A stretch of 64,000 nucleotides of DNA from Ascarosepion bandense (lineage: Eukaryota; Mollusca; Cephalopoda; Sepiida; Sepiidae). The notes below the pieces were generated by a model. It searched no databases. It had not been told where the DNA came from and saw only the letters and a program-made list of their open reading frames with translations. The stretch is taken from the NCBI GenBank assembly GCA_037127315.1, contig JBBBDQ010000754.1, positions 1,213,501 to 1,277,500 on the forward strand, read 5' to 3'. A program made the position numbers and the translations under genes. Below, one piece after another: positions 11,029 to 20,548 of the stretch. Within the stretch, counting starts at the first letter, position 1; every line of letters begins with the position of its first letter.

Positions 11029-11029
11029 C
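10973..11029. repeat. (TA)n microsatellite
   Basis: A TA run that begins at the TA target site of the element ending at 10972. Confidence 0.95.
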
Positions 11030-11212
11030 AAATCTCTAGGGTGAGATGGGTAAATTGTTGTTATTTGCCTTGAATAATTTTGATAAGTAATAATAACAAA
11101 GAACCATTCTATTTTTATTTAGAATTATCTACTCGGCAATAAATACTAAATTATAGTATGACATATATCATTTTTTTTAAAAACTGAGGTGGACTAATAA
11201 TTATGGCCGGTA
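11030..11212 (+). mobile_element. Right half of a second Tc1-like element
   Basis: Matches the right arm of the 10596-10972 element (AATAATAACAAAGAACCATT, then CGGCAATAAATACTAAA, ending ATTATGGCCGGTA). Its left half is missing. A TA microsatellite again starts exactly at its end. Confidence 0.7.

Positions 11213-11254
<42 letters not shown>
11213..11254. repeat. (TA)n microsatellite
   Basis: TA run starting at the end of the Tc1-like half element. Confidence 0.95.
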
Positions 11255-11255
<1 letters not shown>

Positions 11256-11524
11256 GCGATGTTTAAATTGTTGCCATTTGTTTATTTTTAATGTCATGCA
11301 TGCCAGTTTTTTATTTTGGATTTTGTTCACTACTCAATATAGAATGGTAGATGAGAGAGAGAAAAAGTCTTGGAGAAAAAAAAACTACGTCACAATTCAC
11401 TCCTCCAGAAATTTGGAAACGCATGCTGTACCGTTGCATTCGCGCCGGAATTTGCAATACGAACATTTCAGAGTATTTTTATGTCAATCTGGGGACAGTG
11501 CAGGAGACTTTGAAATATTTATAT

Positions 11525-11949
11525 GAGTAATTATGATTACGAGGGTGTTTGGAGTGATCACTAATGATGGCGACGTTATGCCTATAGGCATCTCTCCACA
11601 GAACTCATACTCAACACGGAGTTGTATTGAGGAAGGATGTGCAGCCCAGAGTAAAGAATGAAGCTGCTAGAAGAACCTATATCTAGCTATAGGAATCAGC
11701 ATCAAGCCACATAAGCAGAAGATTTCAAACTCTTACACCTCTTACATCTGGTAGTCTTTCTCCCAAGACTTGAAAACCCTTTTATTATCATGTCTGTGAC
11801 TCAACAAATATCCTTGTAACAGCAAAAATGAAGACAATGAATATAGCAGCATTCACAAACTTAATCATAGAGTATGTCCAGAATAATTCCAAAGATTCCA
11901 AAGTCGTTCGTAGACCGTTGTTGAAGCCAATGCAGACTTTATTGAATAA
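11525..11949 (+). pseudogene. mariner-type transposase, central to C-terminal part
   Basis: Three blocks are in order. VFGVITNDGDVMPIGISPQ (about 11548-11604) is the mariner 'GvvtsdGdvmPp' block. QASSHISRRFQ (about 11700-11732) matches the 'QDSAPSH..r..Q' block that holds the second catalytic Asp, but here the Asp codon has become Ala. The frame ends with RFQSRS, a stop, then TVVEANADFIE and a TAA at 11947-11949, the conserved C-terminus of this family. Frameshifts and at least two stops make it dead. Terminal repeats were not found. A second, shorter relic of the same protein lies at 6186-6310. Confidence 0.85.
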
Positions 11950-12070
11950 ACAAATAGCCTCATATATTCGTATATTTTCGTGTAATTCTGGTAAATAAAT
12001 ATATCAGTGAGAATTATATGTCAGCGTTATAATCATTTGTCCACAATTCAGAGGACAATTTATCCACTAT

Positions 12071-12122
<52 letters not shown>
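12071..12122. repeat. (CA)n microsatellite
   Basis: About 25 CA units. Confidence 0.95.
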
Positions 12123-12124
<2 letters not shown>

Positions 12125-12313
12125 TAGGGGTAATAAGTATGTATATATATATATATGCAATTTGTTATGCATATTATATTATTTATATATTATATATGCG
12201 CGGTACTTATTTGAAAGCACTCAATATCAGTGATAGAGCTAACATATTCAGTTACATAGGTGTGAGTTCTTGACCCTGGATTTCACGCTTTTGCGATCGT
12301 CAGACAAACACTG

Positions 12314-12318
<5 letters not shown>

Positions 12319-12410
<92 letters not shown>

Positions 12411-12412
12411 CA
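12319..12412. repeat. Compound (TA)n(GT)n(TA)n microsatellite
   Basis: A TA run, then about 12 TG units, then TA again. Confidence 0.95.
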
Positions 12413-12595
12413 AATGAATAAAGAACGATGAAAATAACTGCAACGTTCAAAACATTAAATTAAAATAAAGCTTAAAAAAGAGCAATGAATATTTATTTAT
12501 ACCGTAATTAATAACTACCTGATGTTTTTCAATGTCAAAAGAAATTGTATATGTTTGTATTAGCTTGTACTTTGTTCATGTTCTAAAGTATAATT

Positions 12596-12597
<2 letters not shown>

Positions 12598-12631
<34 letters not shown>
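12598..12631. repeat. (TA)n microsatellite
   Basis: Uninterrupted TA run. Confidence 0.95.
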
Positions 12632-12634
<3 letters not shown>

Positions 12635-13118
12635 CATTGAACACGGTCGACAAGAATTATATTTTTATTCATTTTTTCAGCATTCTAACAGTTTCCGTTT
12701 TTATGAGTTAAAGAATGTAAAAATTCTCCATAGTTATTATTGTTCGGAATGCTTTTTGCCAGTGTTTCTGCCATTCTCAAAGATGTTGTATTCGGTATAA
12801 TAATTCTCTGTGTGTTGTATTACACAGCAGGTTTTACAGTGTAAAAATTCTTAGGGAAGAGTGACCATATTGAGCATCACGTGTCATGCGCAACTGGGTT
12901 GCTCCTTCTTTTAGAAAACACTTGTTCTCTACTGAAATGTTCTCATCTGGTCAAAATGATTAAAAATGTTTTTTTAAAGAATTTAGACTCGATCGAAATT
13001 ACTTAGCTCGCAAAACAATTCACTGAAGTTCGTTGAAATAATGTGGTGCCAAGTAATTCGCGCTTAAATTTGATATATCCATATTTCATGCAATTTAGAA
13101 GACTTAACGCAGCTCTTT
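12632..13118. other. No recognised feature
   Basis: No open frame and no known repeat. Confidence 0.45.
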
Positions 13119-13192
13119 CAACAATTATATACAACCAAACTTTATTTAAATTAAATGTTAAGACAGCTTTAGTAAAATAGCTCAGCTTAAAG
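13119..13192 (+). repeat. Left copy of a ~75-bp direct repeat flanking a SINE
   Basis: Shares AAGACAGCTTTAGTAAAAT with 13459-13535, in the same orientation and with roughly 85 percent identity by eye. The pair brackets the SINE fragment at 13193-13455. It is far too long for an ordinary target duplication. Confidence 0.75.
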
Positions 13193-13455
13193 AAGTCAGT
13201 CAGTTAAGTGCCATACGTGATACACGCTTTGGGCGAACATGTCTCAAAAGAGACATGACTAAAGGGCCAGAAGATTATCCCGTAGTCCGTTGCAATTGCT
13301 TTCTGCGGTAGATTGGTTACCAGCCAAAGCTGTAGAACCCAATCTCTCCTATTATTTAACCCATAACTGGAGGGAAGAGAAGGATTAATATCTTTCTTAA
13401 GGGTATTTGTGAGTAAAGGAATGGAAGAAATTCAACTGGAATTCAAATTCTTTTC
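13193..13455 (-). mobile_element. tRNA-derived SINE, truncated at its head
   Basis: Reverse-complement copy of the SINE at 21150-21448. The tail (AAGTGCCATACGTGATACAC), terminal inverted repeat, body and B-box region are present, but the A-box end is missing on the right side. Confidence 0.85.
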
Positions 13456-13458
13456 GAC

Positions 13459-13535
13459 ATTTATATAAAACCAAAGTTTATTTAAATGAAATATTAAGAC
13501 AGCTTTAGTAAAATGACTCAGCTTGAAGATGTTTG
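13459..13535 (+). repeat. Right copy of the ~75-bp direct repeat
   Basis: Partner of 13119-13192. Confidence 0.75.
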
Positions 13536-13689
13536 AATTAAAAATCTATATGGCCAATCCGGATTTTGGCTACTGTTCTAAGCATTGAAAATACCTTGAA
13601 TTCATGTAATATAAGAACCTTTATTTCTTTTTTCTGATTTTCTTTACGCAACCTAATTTTAGAAAATTAAATTGAACATTCTTGGCAGC

Positions 13690-14185
13690 ATTCAGTTTAT
13701 GGCCTAAATGGTGCATATGCATGAGCAGACAAAAGAAAAAGTAATTCCTGATTCAGTTCCTATTTTTAACCTTGACACGAAAAGACTACAAATAAATTGC
13801 AAGAAAACTGAATGCATGGTCATCAGCAAAAAGGGCGGCCCAATATGCCAAATACAGGTGGGAGATACTAGAACCAAGCAAGTACAAAAATTTAAATACG
13901 TAGGAAGTTTTCTAACAGGAGAGGGAATGTTCGGACAGAGATCTGAAGGCAAATTGGCATGGCGAACGTCGCATTCCCGAAACTGAGCGGAGTATTAAGA
14001 AACAGGACAATTTCGCTAGAAACAAAGAAGAGAGTACTGGATTGCTATGTGATGTCAATTCTTCAATATGCCACTGAATGCTGGAAAAGCTTGAAGCAAC
14101 TGAAATGTGGTTCTACAGAAGGATGCTGAAAGAAAGACTTGAAGAACTGAAATGTTTACAGAAGGATGCTGCGGATATAGAGTGG
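13690..14185 (+). pseudogene. RTE-like LINE, RT thumb to post-RT region
   Basis: The open frame 13708-13986 reads LQINCKKTECMVISKKG, then QVQKFKYVGSFLTGEG. These are the last reverse-transcriptase-associated motifs of RTE-like ORF2: the 'GL.iN..KTe.m' block followed by 'fkYLGs.lt.dg'. After a frameshift, MWFYRRML (about 14105) appears and is duplicated in part as MFTEGCCGY (14150-14170). The copy stops in the middle of the RRMLRIS codons and passes into a Y repeat at 14186. Confidence 0.85.
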
Positions 14186-14270
14186 GGGATAAATTTCATA
14201 TTACAATCAATATATAAACTCACCCCTCACTTTGTGGTCACAGCAGTTTCGATACATTCGTATTTCTGAG
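14186..14270 (+). repeat. Short palindromic repeat 'Y'
   Basis: Reads GTGGGGGATAAATTTCATAT, then ACAATCAATATATAAACTCA, then CCCCTCACTTTGTGG. Lies between two fragments of the same RTE-like LINE. Confidence 0.7.
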
Positions 14271-14274
14271 ATCC

Positions 14275-14810
14275 AAAAGCACAAGGAAGCATTCCAGAAG
14301 TTGAGTAAAGTATTAAGAAACAGGACAATTTCGCTAGAAACAAAGAAGAGAGTACTGGATTGCTATGTGATGTCAATTCTTCAATATGGCAGTGAATGTT
14401 GGACAATATCATCGAAGATGAGGGAAAACTCGAACCAACTGAAATGTTGTTCTGCAGAAGGATGATGCGGATATCATGGACCAAGTATGTGAGCAATGAT
14501 GAGGTTTTGCAAAGGATGGAAACGAAAAGGAAATTAATACTGAGCATCAGAAAAAGAAAGCTAAAGTTCCTGGGACAGGTAATTAGGAAGGAGGGCTTGG
14601 AGAATCTGATTCTAACAGGCCAGATAGAAGGGAAAAGAGACAGAGGAAAGCAGCGGATGACATATTTTAAGGGCCTGAGCAGGTGGATGACAGAAGTGGT
14701 GTTGCGAGATGTTACAAGAGAAAGCGTGCTAAGAGCCACCAGGGATAGGGAGACGTGGAAAGCCATGATCGCCTATATCCTGAAAGGAGATGGCACATAG
14801 AAGAAGATAT
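14275..14810 (+). pseudogene. RTE-like LINE, best-preserved C-terminal part
   Basis: The best C-terminal frame is 14396-14800: TEMLFCRRMMRISWTKYVSN, VLQRMETKRKLILSIRKRKL, KFLGQVIRKEGLENLIL, GKRDRGKQRMTYFKGLSRWM, TEVVLRDVTRESVLRATRDR, ETWKAMIAYILKGDGT, then TAG AAG AAG. An upstream frame (14232-14465) holds AFQKLSKVLRNRTISLETKK and SILQYGSECWTISSKM. A one-base frameshift separates the two. The region AGACAATTTCGCTAGAAACA occurs both here and at about 14005, so two insertions or a duplication are juxtaposed. Confidence 0.9.
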
Positions 14811-14837
14811 ATGCCAGAAGTTTATAGGAAATTATAA

Positions 14838-14935
14838 TGTGGATATAAAGTGGGGGATTAAATCTATATTATAATTAATATATAATCTGATCCCTCATTT
14901 TGTGGCCATGCTAATTTTATGCATTTATATTCTAG
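14838..14935 (+). repeat. Short palindromic repeat 'Y'
   Basis: Begins about 40 bp after the LINE's TAGAAGAAG tail and has the form GATATAAAGTGGGGGATTAA ... CTGATCCCTCATTTTGTGG. The same LINE-tail-then-Y order occurs on the minus strand at 15515-15650 and 36416-36530. Confidence 0.75.
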
Positions 14936-15050
14936 ATTTATGGGCTTCAGTTAGTGGATGGTAGAGCGAAGTTTGGATGGTGTGACAGGAGAAGGCGTGA
15001 AGGTTATGATCGCCTACGTCCTGAAGGGACAAGGAACCTAGAAGAAGTTG
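14936..15050 (+). pseudogene. RTE-like LINE tail, last ~35 codons
   Basis: Begins near AGTGGATGGTAGAGCGAAG and ends GATCGCCTACGTCCTGAAGG, GACAAGGAACCTAGAAGAAG, the LINE's C-terminus and tail. It directly follows Y. Confidence 0.8.
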
Positions 15051-15197
15051 AATAATAAATTCTTGCAATGTAATATTCTTACCTTTATTTTTACCGTTTT
15101 TCTGTTAAACTACCAATGTTTACTTGAATGATGTAAAACTGCTGATCTAAATATACCTTGTTCAGTCCTAATTTTCGACATCTCTATTAATCACTGT

Positions 15198-15382
15198 GTG
15201 TTGTGGTGTAGTGGGTATGTGACCACTAAAAGAAATCGGAGATCCGAGTTCTAATCCTGTTTAAATTCAGTGCATTCACTTGGGAAATGTATTAATCCCT
15301 CTCTTCTTTTAGCTAGGGGCTAAATAGAAGAGAGATTGGGTTCTATAACTTTGGTCTATCCCAAAAAGTAATAGCAACCTTC
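15198..15382 (+). mobile_element. Diverged tRNA-derived SINE
   Basis: Head TGTTGTGGTGTAGTGGGTAT, then a B-box-like GAGTTCTAATCC and a shortened body. The tail after 'AAAAAGTAATAGCAACC' has been replaced by an inverted RTE-like LINE. More diverged than the other copies. Confidence 0.75.
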
Positions 15383-15512
15383 GTCTTCTATGTGCCTTGT
15401 CCTTTCAGGACGTAGGCGATCATGGCCTCTCACGTCTCCCTATCCATGGTGGCTCTTAGCACACTTTCTCCTGTTAGACTACCCAAACCCCACTCTGTCA
15501 TCCACTAGCTCA
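15383..15512 (-). pseudogene. RTE-like LINE tail
   Basis: CTTCTTC-type start on the plus strand (CTTCTATGTGCCTTGTCCTT) is the complement of the LINE's terminal AAGGACAAGGCACATAGAAG. The segment covers the last 40 or so codons. Confidence 0.85.
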
Positions 15513-15514
15513 AG

Positions 15515-15650
15515 ACCATAAATCTAGAATATAAATGTATAGAAACTAGCATGGACACAAATTGAGGGATCAGTTTATATATTGATTATAATATAGACTT
15601 GATCCCCCTTTTTATATCCACAATATAATTTCTTTTAAATAGCTGGTATA
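15515..15650 (-). repeat. Short palindromic repeat 'Y' with flanking linker
   Basis: Contains GAGGGATCAGTTTATATATT, GATTATAATATAGACTTGAT and CCCCCTTTTTATATCCAC. Lies between two RTE-like LINE tails, mirroring the order at 14275-15050. Confidence 0.75.
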
Positions 15651-15651
15651 T

Positions 15652-15890
15652 ATCTTCTTCTGTGTGCCTTGTCCTTTCAGGAAGAAGGCGATCGTGGCCT
15701 TCCACGTCTCCCTATAACTGGTGACTCTTAGCATGCTTTCTCCTGTAACGTCTCGCAGCCCCGGTTTTGTCATCCATCTGCTCAGGACCTCCAAATATGT
15801 TATCCGCTGCTTTCCTCTGTCTCTTTTTCCCTCTATCTAGCCTGTTAGTATCATATTCTCCAAGCCCTCCTTCCTCATTAAAGTGGGAAA
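15652..15890 (-). pseudogene. RTE-like LINE C-terminal fragment
   Basis: On the minus strand it encodes the LSRWMTKPGLRDVTGESMLR and TWKATIAFFLKG segments, then the tail AAGAAG. The upstream end is cut near the EGLEN codons (AAGCCCTCCTTCCTC on the plus strand at about 15863). Confidence 0.85.
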
Positions 15891-15924
15891 ATATTTTGTT
15901 CTTTCAGTTTTTTTTTTTACTTTC

Positions 15925-15975
15925 GAGACATGATCGCCTAAGAGTGTATCACGTATGGCACTTAACTGAATGACA
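15925..15975 (+). mobile_element. SINE tail fragment
   Basis: TTTCGAGACATGATCGCCTA followed by GTGTATCACGTATGGCACTT is the last ~50 bp of the SINE. Confidence 0.75.
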
Positions 15976-16777
15976 TGTCTTTAACAAAAATGTTTTATTG
16001 AATGAAATTTTTACTCCTATTATAATTATTATGCAAAAAAGAATCTTCAATGTTATTGATCTAAAAATTAAGAATATGACTGATCGATCTGGAAATGTTA
16101 TTTTTATCTTTGCCTACGTAAATCTTTTAACTACTTAAACTTACATTTCTTGAAATTGTTTTGGCTCACATGTGGCTTTGAAGAGATAGGGTTTATTTTG
16201 GAAGCTATAAGATTAAGACCTCACGGATAGTTGTTGCGGGAGACAGGAAAAGCCTGTACGCGAAACTGGAACGTTGATTTACGGTGAACTTTATACTGAT
16301 GAAAGTGTTAGGCACCGGAGAAATCTCTATTCTTCCCGTTCGAATTTTGCGGTCGGTCCAACTGGTCTGCCGAACAGTATGAAGTAGTAAAGGAAGTGAA
16401 ACAAACATTCCATCTGAGTTCTCTGACGGTAGACGGACGAATGAAACATTTTTAACAAGGGCGTATCACGCGTCTTTGGCGAAAACGTAAAAGAAAATTG
16501 AAGATATAGTCTCAGTTAGACGTCCGACTGTTTTCATTTTAAGCGGACAATAATCTTGTAAACCATCGGCGGGAAGCTGAAAGCATATTCCATTTTTGCT
16601 ACTCAGTAAGGCTGAAAGACAAGACAAAGTGCGTAGTCGCAATAACCGTATCTCCCTCTCACACTCTGTCTCTCACTTACACTTCTCCCTCCCACTTTCT
16701 TAATCATTCACCGCGAATAACGTTTAACGCGGTTAATCAGAGTTGTAAGTTCGACCCACACTTGGTGTTCGCATAGA
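15976..16777. other. No recognised feature; mixed-composition DNA
   Basis: 16200-16500 is less AT-rich and has CG words, with a 67-codon minus-strand frame (16205-16408) I do not recognise. It is one of few stretches without an obvious repeat and could be unique DNA. Confidence 0.4.
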
Positions 16778-16897
16778 AAATGTTATATCAAATCAAGTTG
16801 AAATAACGATTCTCGTACAATCAACAAAGTTAAGCAACATCGAGTCTGGTAATTACCTACATGGTTGACCGCTTGAGAATACCAGGTGCTGTAAGAC
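16778..16897 (+). pseudogene. Degenerate 5S rRNA-like unit 1
   Basis: The internal control region AAAGTTAAGCAACATCGAGT (16826-16845) and the 3' half TTGACCGCTTGAGAATACCA, GGTGCTGTAAGACT match the animal 5S rRNA pattern (A-box GTTAAGCAACGTCG, then GTGACCGC.TGGGAATACC and GGTGCTGTAGGCT). The 5' third (TATATCAAATCAAGTTGAAA) matches less well. Many substitutions argue against function. Confidence 0.8.
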
Positions 16898-16916
16898 TGC
16901 ATATGGGTGTGGTTTG

Positions 16917-17034
16917 GCATAAGGTCATATCAAATTGAAACACTGATTGTTGTACGCTCACTGAAGTTGAGCAATGTCGAGCTTTGTCACAATCTAGTTG
17001 TGGGACCTCTTGGGAATATCAGGTGATGTAAATT
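16917..17034 (+). pseudogene. Degenerate 5S rRNA-like unit 2
   Basis: GGTCATATCAAATTGAAACA matches the 5S start. CACTGAAGTTGAGCAATGTC (16959-16978) is the A-box region, followed by GGGACCTCTTGGGAATATCA, GGTGATGTAA. Its A-box core lies 137 bp after that of unit 1. Confidence 0.8.
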
Positions 17035-17055
17035 TTGGAACAAGGATGACATTGA

Positions 17056-17171
17056 TTACGGACTTACCGCGTTGAAGCACAGGTTTAGGTACGATCACTG
17101 AAGTTAAGCAACGTCGAAACTTTTCAATACTGTAAGTGGTGAATTATTGGGAAGACTTGTGCTGTAACGTT
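17056..17171 (+). pseudogene. Degenerate 5S rRNA-like unit 3
   Basis: GATCACTGAAGTTAAGCAAC, GTCGAAAC (17094-17121) is the best-preserved A-box region of the group. The 3' half (GGTGAATTATTGGGAAGACT, TGTGCTGTAA) is more damaged. The spacing from unit 2 is again 137 bp. Confidence 0.8.
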
Positions 17172-17191
17172 CGGTGTGCTGGTGGCATTGT

Positions 17192-17296
17192 TTACGAACA
17201 TAATATCAACCCCCTATGATCACCAAAGTTAAGCATTGTTGAACATTGTCAGATGAATAATTTCTTTAGAATTAAAGTGCTGTAAGCTTGGATGTG
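17192..17296 (+). pseudogene. Degenerate 5S rRNA-like unit 4
   Basis: TATGATCACCAAAGTTAAGC is followed by ATTGTTGAACATTGTCAGAT and AAGTGCTGTAAGCTT. The spacing from unit 3 is 125 bp, so it carries a deletion. It is the most decayed of the four. Confidence 0.7.
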
Positions 17297-17427
17297 TGGG
17301 TGGTGTATTGTTAATGGAAAAGTCGAATTCTCATTCGATTTGTGTTCCTTATCCGCGCAAATAGAATTAGAAAAGCCATGTATCCAACTTTTTCCTTAAC
17401 TAAAGGTTAATTGGCAATATTTATACT

Positions 17428-18107
17428 TCTTTATAAATGGAACTTTGTCTCTGTGTCTGTGTGTTCGTTACCTACAGACTCCAAAACGGCTGAACCGATT
17501 TTCTTGAAAATTTACACAGTTCTACTATAAGCGTCTGCGAGTGTTTTTAGCTAGGTTTTGTGTCGAGGTATAGAGATAAATATCGAAAAGCGATAATCGA
17601 AAAAATCGGGTGATAGAAAAAGTGGTCCAATTTTAATCAAATTTGATACACTCATAGACAAAGACATAAGAAACGATAGTGCAGAAAATTGATAATATAT
17701 ATATATATATATATATTAAAGGCAAGATGCTTGTGTGTGTGTCTGTTTATCTGCCTGTATGTCTGTATTTTTTTCAGCCCATTTATTTTAGTTTTGGCTT
17801 CGAGTTTGGCTCTAAGTATGTATAATTGTAGTTTTTAGTCTCAGCCATGATACCATTTGCTCAGAGGACTTATTTAGCCTTTAAAATTCAGTTTACGACG
17901 AAAAAACCTTATTTGATATCGATACCAGGAAATGAAAATTTGACTTACATCCATTCATTTTTCTTTCAGTCTACGGTTTCGCTTTAACTGGAAACAACTA
18001 TTGCTTTTTTTTTTTTTTTTGCAACGTCCAAAAAGTCTGAGCTCCAGGACCATGGATTAGTTTTAAAGCTTTCATTACACCCGAGCAACGCGGGGCTATA
18101 CTGCTGG
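17428..18107 (+). mobile_element. Helitron-like non-autonomous element
   Basis: Starts TCTTTATAAATGGAACTTTG and ends with a short hairpin (CCCG AGCAACG CGGG), a 9-10 nt gap and CTGG followed by T. TC at the 5' end, a GC hairpin about 10 nt before CTRR, and a T after it are the Helitron end rules. Shared internal words are GACTCCAAAACGGCTGAACC, GAAAAATCGGG and TGTGTGTGTCTGTTTATCTG. It has no coding capacity. Six further copies lie in this window. Confidence 0.8.
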
Positions 18108-18379
18108 TCAGTAAATAAAAATGTAAGATGTTAATATGACTGTTAAGGTTCATTTTTTACTTAACAATTTCGATAAATTTCCGAATTATTGCGGCAAAGA
18201 GAGCGATTCCTTCAGAATGTTAAAACAATGTAAGAACGCCTCCAGCGACGGTGGGACAAACGAATGATAGCTGACTACTGCTGGAATACAGAAAGGGACT
18301 TGAATAACATTCATCACTTTTAGCCTAATACTTGTGAACACGAGGGTTTTATTTCAACTGGTACTTTATTAATGATGTT

Positions 18380-18556
18380 CGTTGTGGCGCAGTGGAACGA
18401 CAAATTGGGGTGCTGAGTTCGAATTTCAATTGAATTCCTTGCATTCACTTACGCACAAATACCCTTGGGAAAGGTATTAATGCTTCTCTTCTCTCCAATT
18501 ACAGGTTAAGCAATAAGACAGATTTGGGTTCTATAGCCTTTGCTAGAAATCAGTCG
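18380..18556 (+). mobile_element. tRNA-derived SINE, 3'-truncated
   Basis: GTTGTGGCGCAGTGGA (A-box-like) is followed by GAGTTCGAATTTC (B-box-like) and the body to GGTTCTATAGCCTTTGCTAG. It then joins LINE coding sequence directly at about 18557. Confidence 0.8.
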
Positions 18557-19545
18557 ATCGGAAATCTACCGAGGCCAACAAAGCTAACCTCTCTACTGAA
18601 CTTGAAAAGGACCTCCAGTCGGTGGTGGACTAGGGTAAGAAATGGCTCATAAATTTGAATGCTTTCAAAACAAAGCTGCTATCTAAAAACCGTCACAGAC
18701 AACCGTTCTTCCCGCCCATTTACATGGATCAGGCGTCTCTCCCTGAAAGTAAAATACTGCGCCTTCTCGGATTAACTTTCATATCAGACCTCAAGTAGAA
18801 TAATTATATAGAATCTATAGCTAAATCCGCCTCTAAGAAAGTCGGTTCTCTGTGTAGGGACAGAAAGTTTTTCCCATGAGAAACAGTCCTGTACATCCTC
18901 AAATTTACCACCCGCTTGTGCATTGAATATTGCTGCCATATCTGGTCGGGTGCTCCTGCTATCATCCTAGGTGTCCACGACCAAATCCAACGGAGAATCT
19001 GCAATGTGATCGATGCCGATTTGCAGCTAGGATACAGTTGCTTTCCCACAGACGCAGTGTGGCTTCCCTCTGTCTATTCTACAAATACTTTCACGGCTTC
19101 TGCTCCGATGAACTTCGCTCACTGGTACCCCTTATATATGAATTTTCTTCGAGCGACAAAATTAGCATATAGGTCCCACCCTTTTACTGTGAAACCGATA
19201 AATTGTAAACTTAAATTCTACTCCATCAGCTTCTTTTCTCGCACTTTCCGCCTGTGGAATTCCCTTCCGCTTGCTTGCTTTCCTGACAGCTACAATCTTC
19301 AAGAATTCAAATTTAAACTCAATAGTCATCTCCTGTCTTACTAACTTACATCCTCTCTCTCTCTCTCTCATGCTTTTTCCGTCCAACCCACTCTCATCAG
19401 TATTCTCTTTCTTCTCATACTCACTTCCTGACACCCCCCTGTAACCTGTCAGTATTTCACATAACATTCCTCCTATGTAACCCCCTGCACAACACAAGCA
19501 GTAAAATGCCTTGCTTGGGGCCACAGGATTATAAATAAATAGTAA
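18557..19545 (+). pseudogene. Family A LINE, late RT domain to 3' end
   Basis: With three stops, the frames read KSTEANKANLSTELEKDLQS, then KWLINLNAFKTKLLSK, ILRLLGLTFISDLK, KVGSLCRDRKFFP and LCIEYCCHIWSGAPAI. After a frame change come QRRICNVIDADLQ, FTVKPINCKLKFYSISFFSR, TFRLWNSLPLACFPDSYNLQ and NSHLLSY with a stop near 19343. 'W...WLI..N..KT..L' and 'ILRLLGLTF...L' are the last RT motifs of CR1/Jockey-group LINEs; RLWNSLP...FPDSYNL is their usual C-terminus. The 3' UTR ends TGCCTTGCTTGGGGCCACAG with an A-rich tail. This is one of the longest copies of the window's commonest LINE. Clade name is inferred. Confidence 0.88.
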
Positions 19546-19574
19546 AATATACTCTCATTTCTACACGAACAGAT

Positions 19575-19790
19575 TCTTTGTTCGCATTCACTACTTTTCG
19601 TTTACTTGCTTCCCTGACAGCAACAATCTCCAAGAATTTAAATGCAAATTCAGTTGTCATCTTTTTATCGCGTATACTGTTCATCTGTTATGCTTTCTTC
19701 AATTAGCCTTTTCTTCTTTCTCACTGTAAGACTTTGTGCACTTATGGCGGTTCAAACTTACTTGACGTGAGATTGTTAAAAAATAAATAT
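19575..19790 (+). pseudogene. Family A LINE, C-terminal fragment
   Basis: CGTTTACTTGCTTCCCTGAC, AGCAACAATCTCCAAGAATT repeats the FPDSYNLQEF codons just after the longer copy. The frame is decayed. Confidence 0.7.
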
Positions 19791-20211
19791 GTAGAATTAA
19801 ATGGTGCTGGATGAGTTTTTTTTTTGATGAATGAAAAGGGTCCTAAATCTGATTAGTTACGTCTGGGATATTTGACTCGCCTTATCCGACCTACCCTTAA
19901 ACCTTGTGCTACTTTTGTTGTATTTCACAGCAATAGACAATCTTTCAGTGAATCCTTAATCAGGGTTGTGTGCTTAGTCATTCCTTACGATTAGTTACCT
20001 GCATCTTTAGCATATTTATTCAAGGATACTATTACAAAACTAACTTTTAGTGATGGTTTGTTTACATACTCGCAACGTACTTCCTGATTTCTTTATGAGG
20101 TCATCAGCTACATTCTATACACACACATAAAACAATGTAATCTTGTATCACGTAGATCTGTACACACAAACAGATGCATCTTAAAATTGCCCAGTACTTT
20201 TTTTATTTTTT
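19791..20211. other. No recognised feature
   Basis: No repeat or coding signal recognised. Confidence 0.45.
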
Positions 20212-20548
20212 AATCATATCACCCCGAGTAAGGCGGTAACGCCACTGATGTGCACGGGGCTACATAAGATTTAAGAGATTGGAAAAGAGAAAACCGGAAA
20301 CCGCATCCTAAACAGGAAACAAGGGATGAGCCGCTTCAACTGTTTAATAGATGATGTGGGTGGAGTGTGAACCGGGCGATAGTTTAGTATATCTACTCCA
20401 ACTGAAAAAAAAGAGTGAGAAGATTGGAAAAGAGAGAACCGGAAACCGCATCCTAAAAAGGAAACAAGGGATGAGCCTCTTCACCTGTTCAATAGACGTG
20501 GGTGGAGTGTGAACCGGGCGATAGTTTAGTCTATCTACTCCAATTCAT
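20212..20548 (-). mobile_element. Modular element: two monomers plus LINE-like tail
   Basis: On the plus strand the tail comes first (ATCATATCACCCCGAGTAAG, GCGGTAACGCCACTGATGTG), followed by two monomers with GATTGGAAAAGAGA, AACCGGAAACCGCATCC, GGATGAGCC and GTGTGAACCGGGCGATAG. Same structure as 8823-9178 in reverse. Confidence 0.8.

Noticed and set aside
16205..16408. 67-codon minus-strand frame in less AT-rich DNA
   Set aside because: Too short, with no motif; noted only as possible unique DNA.
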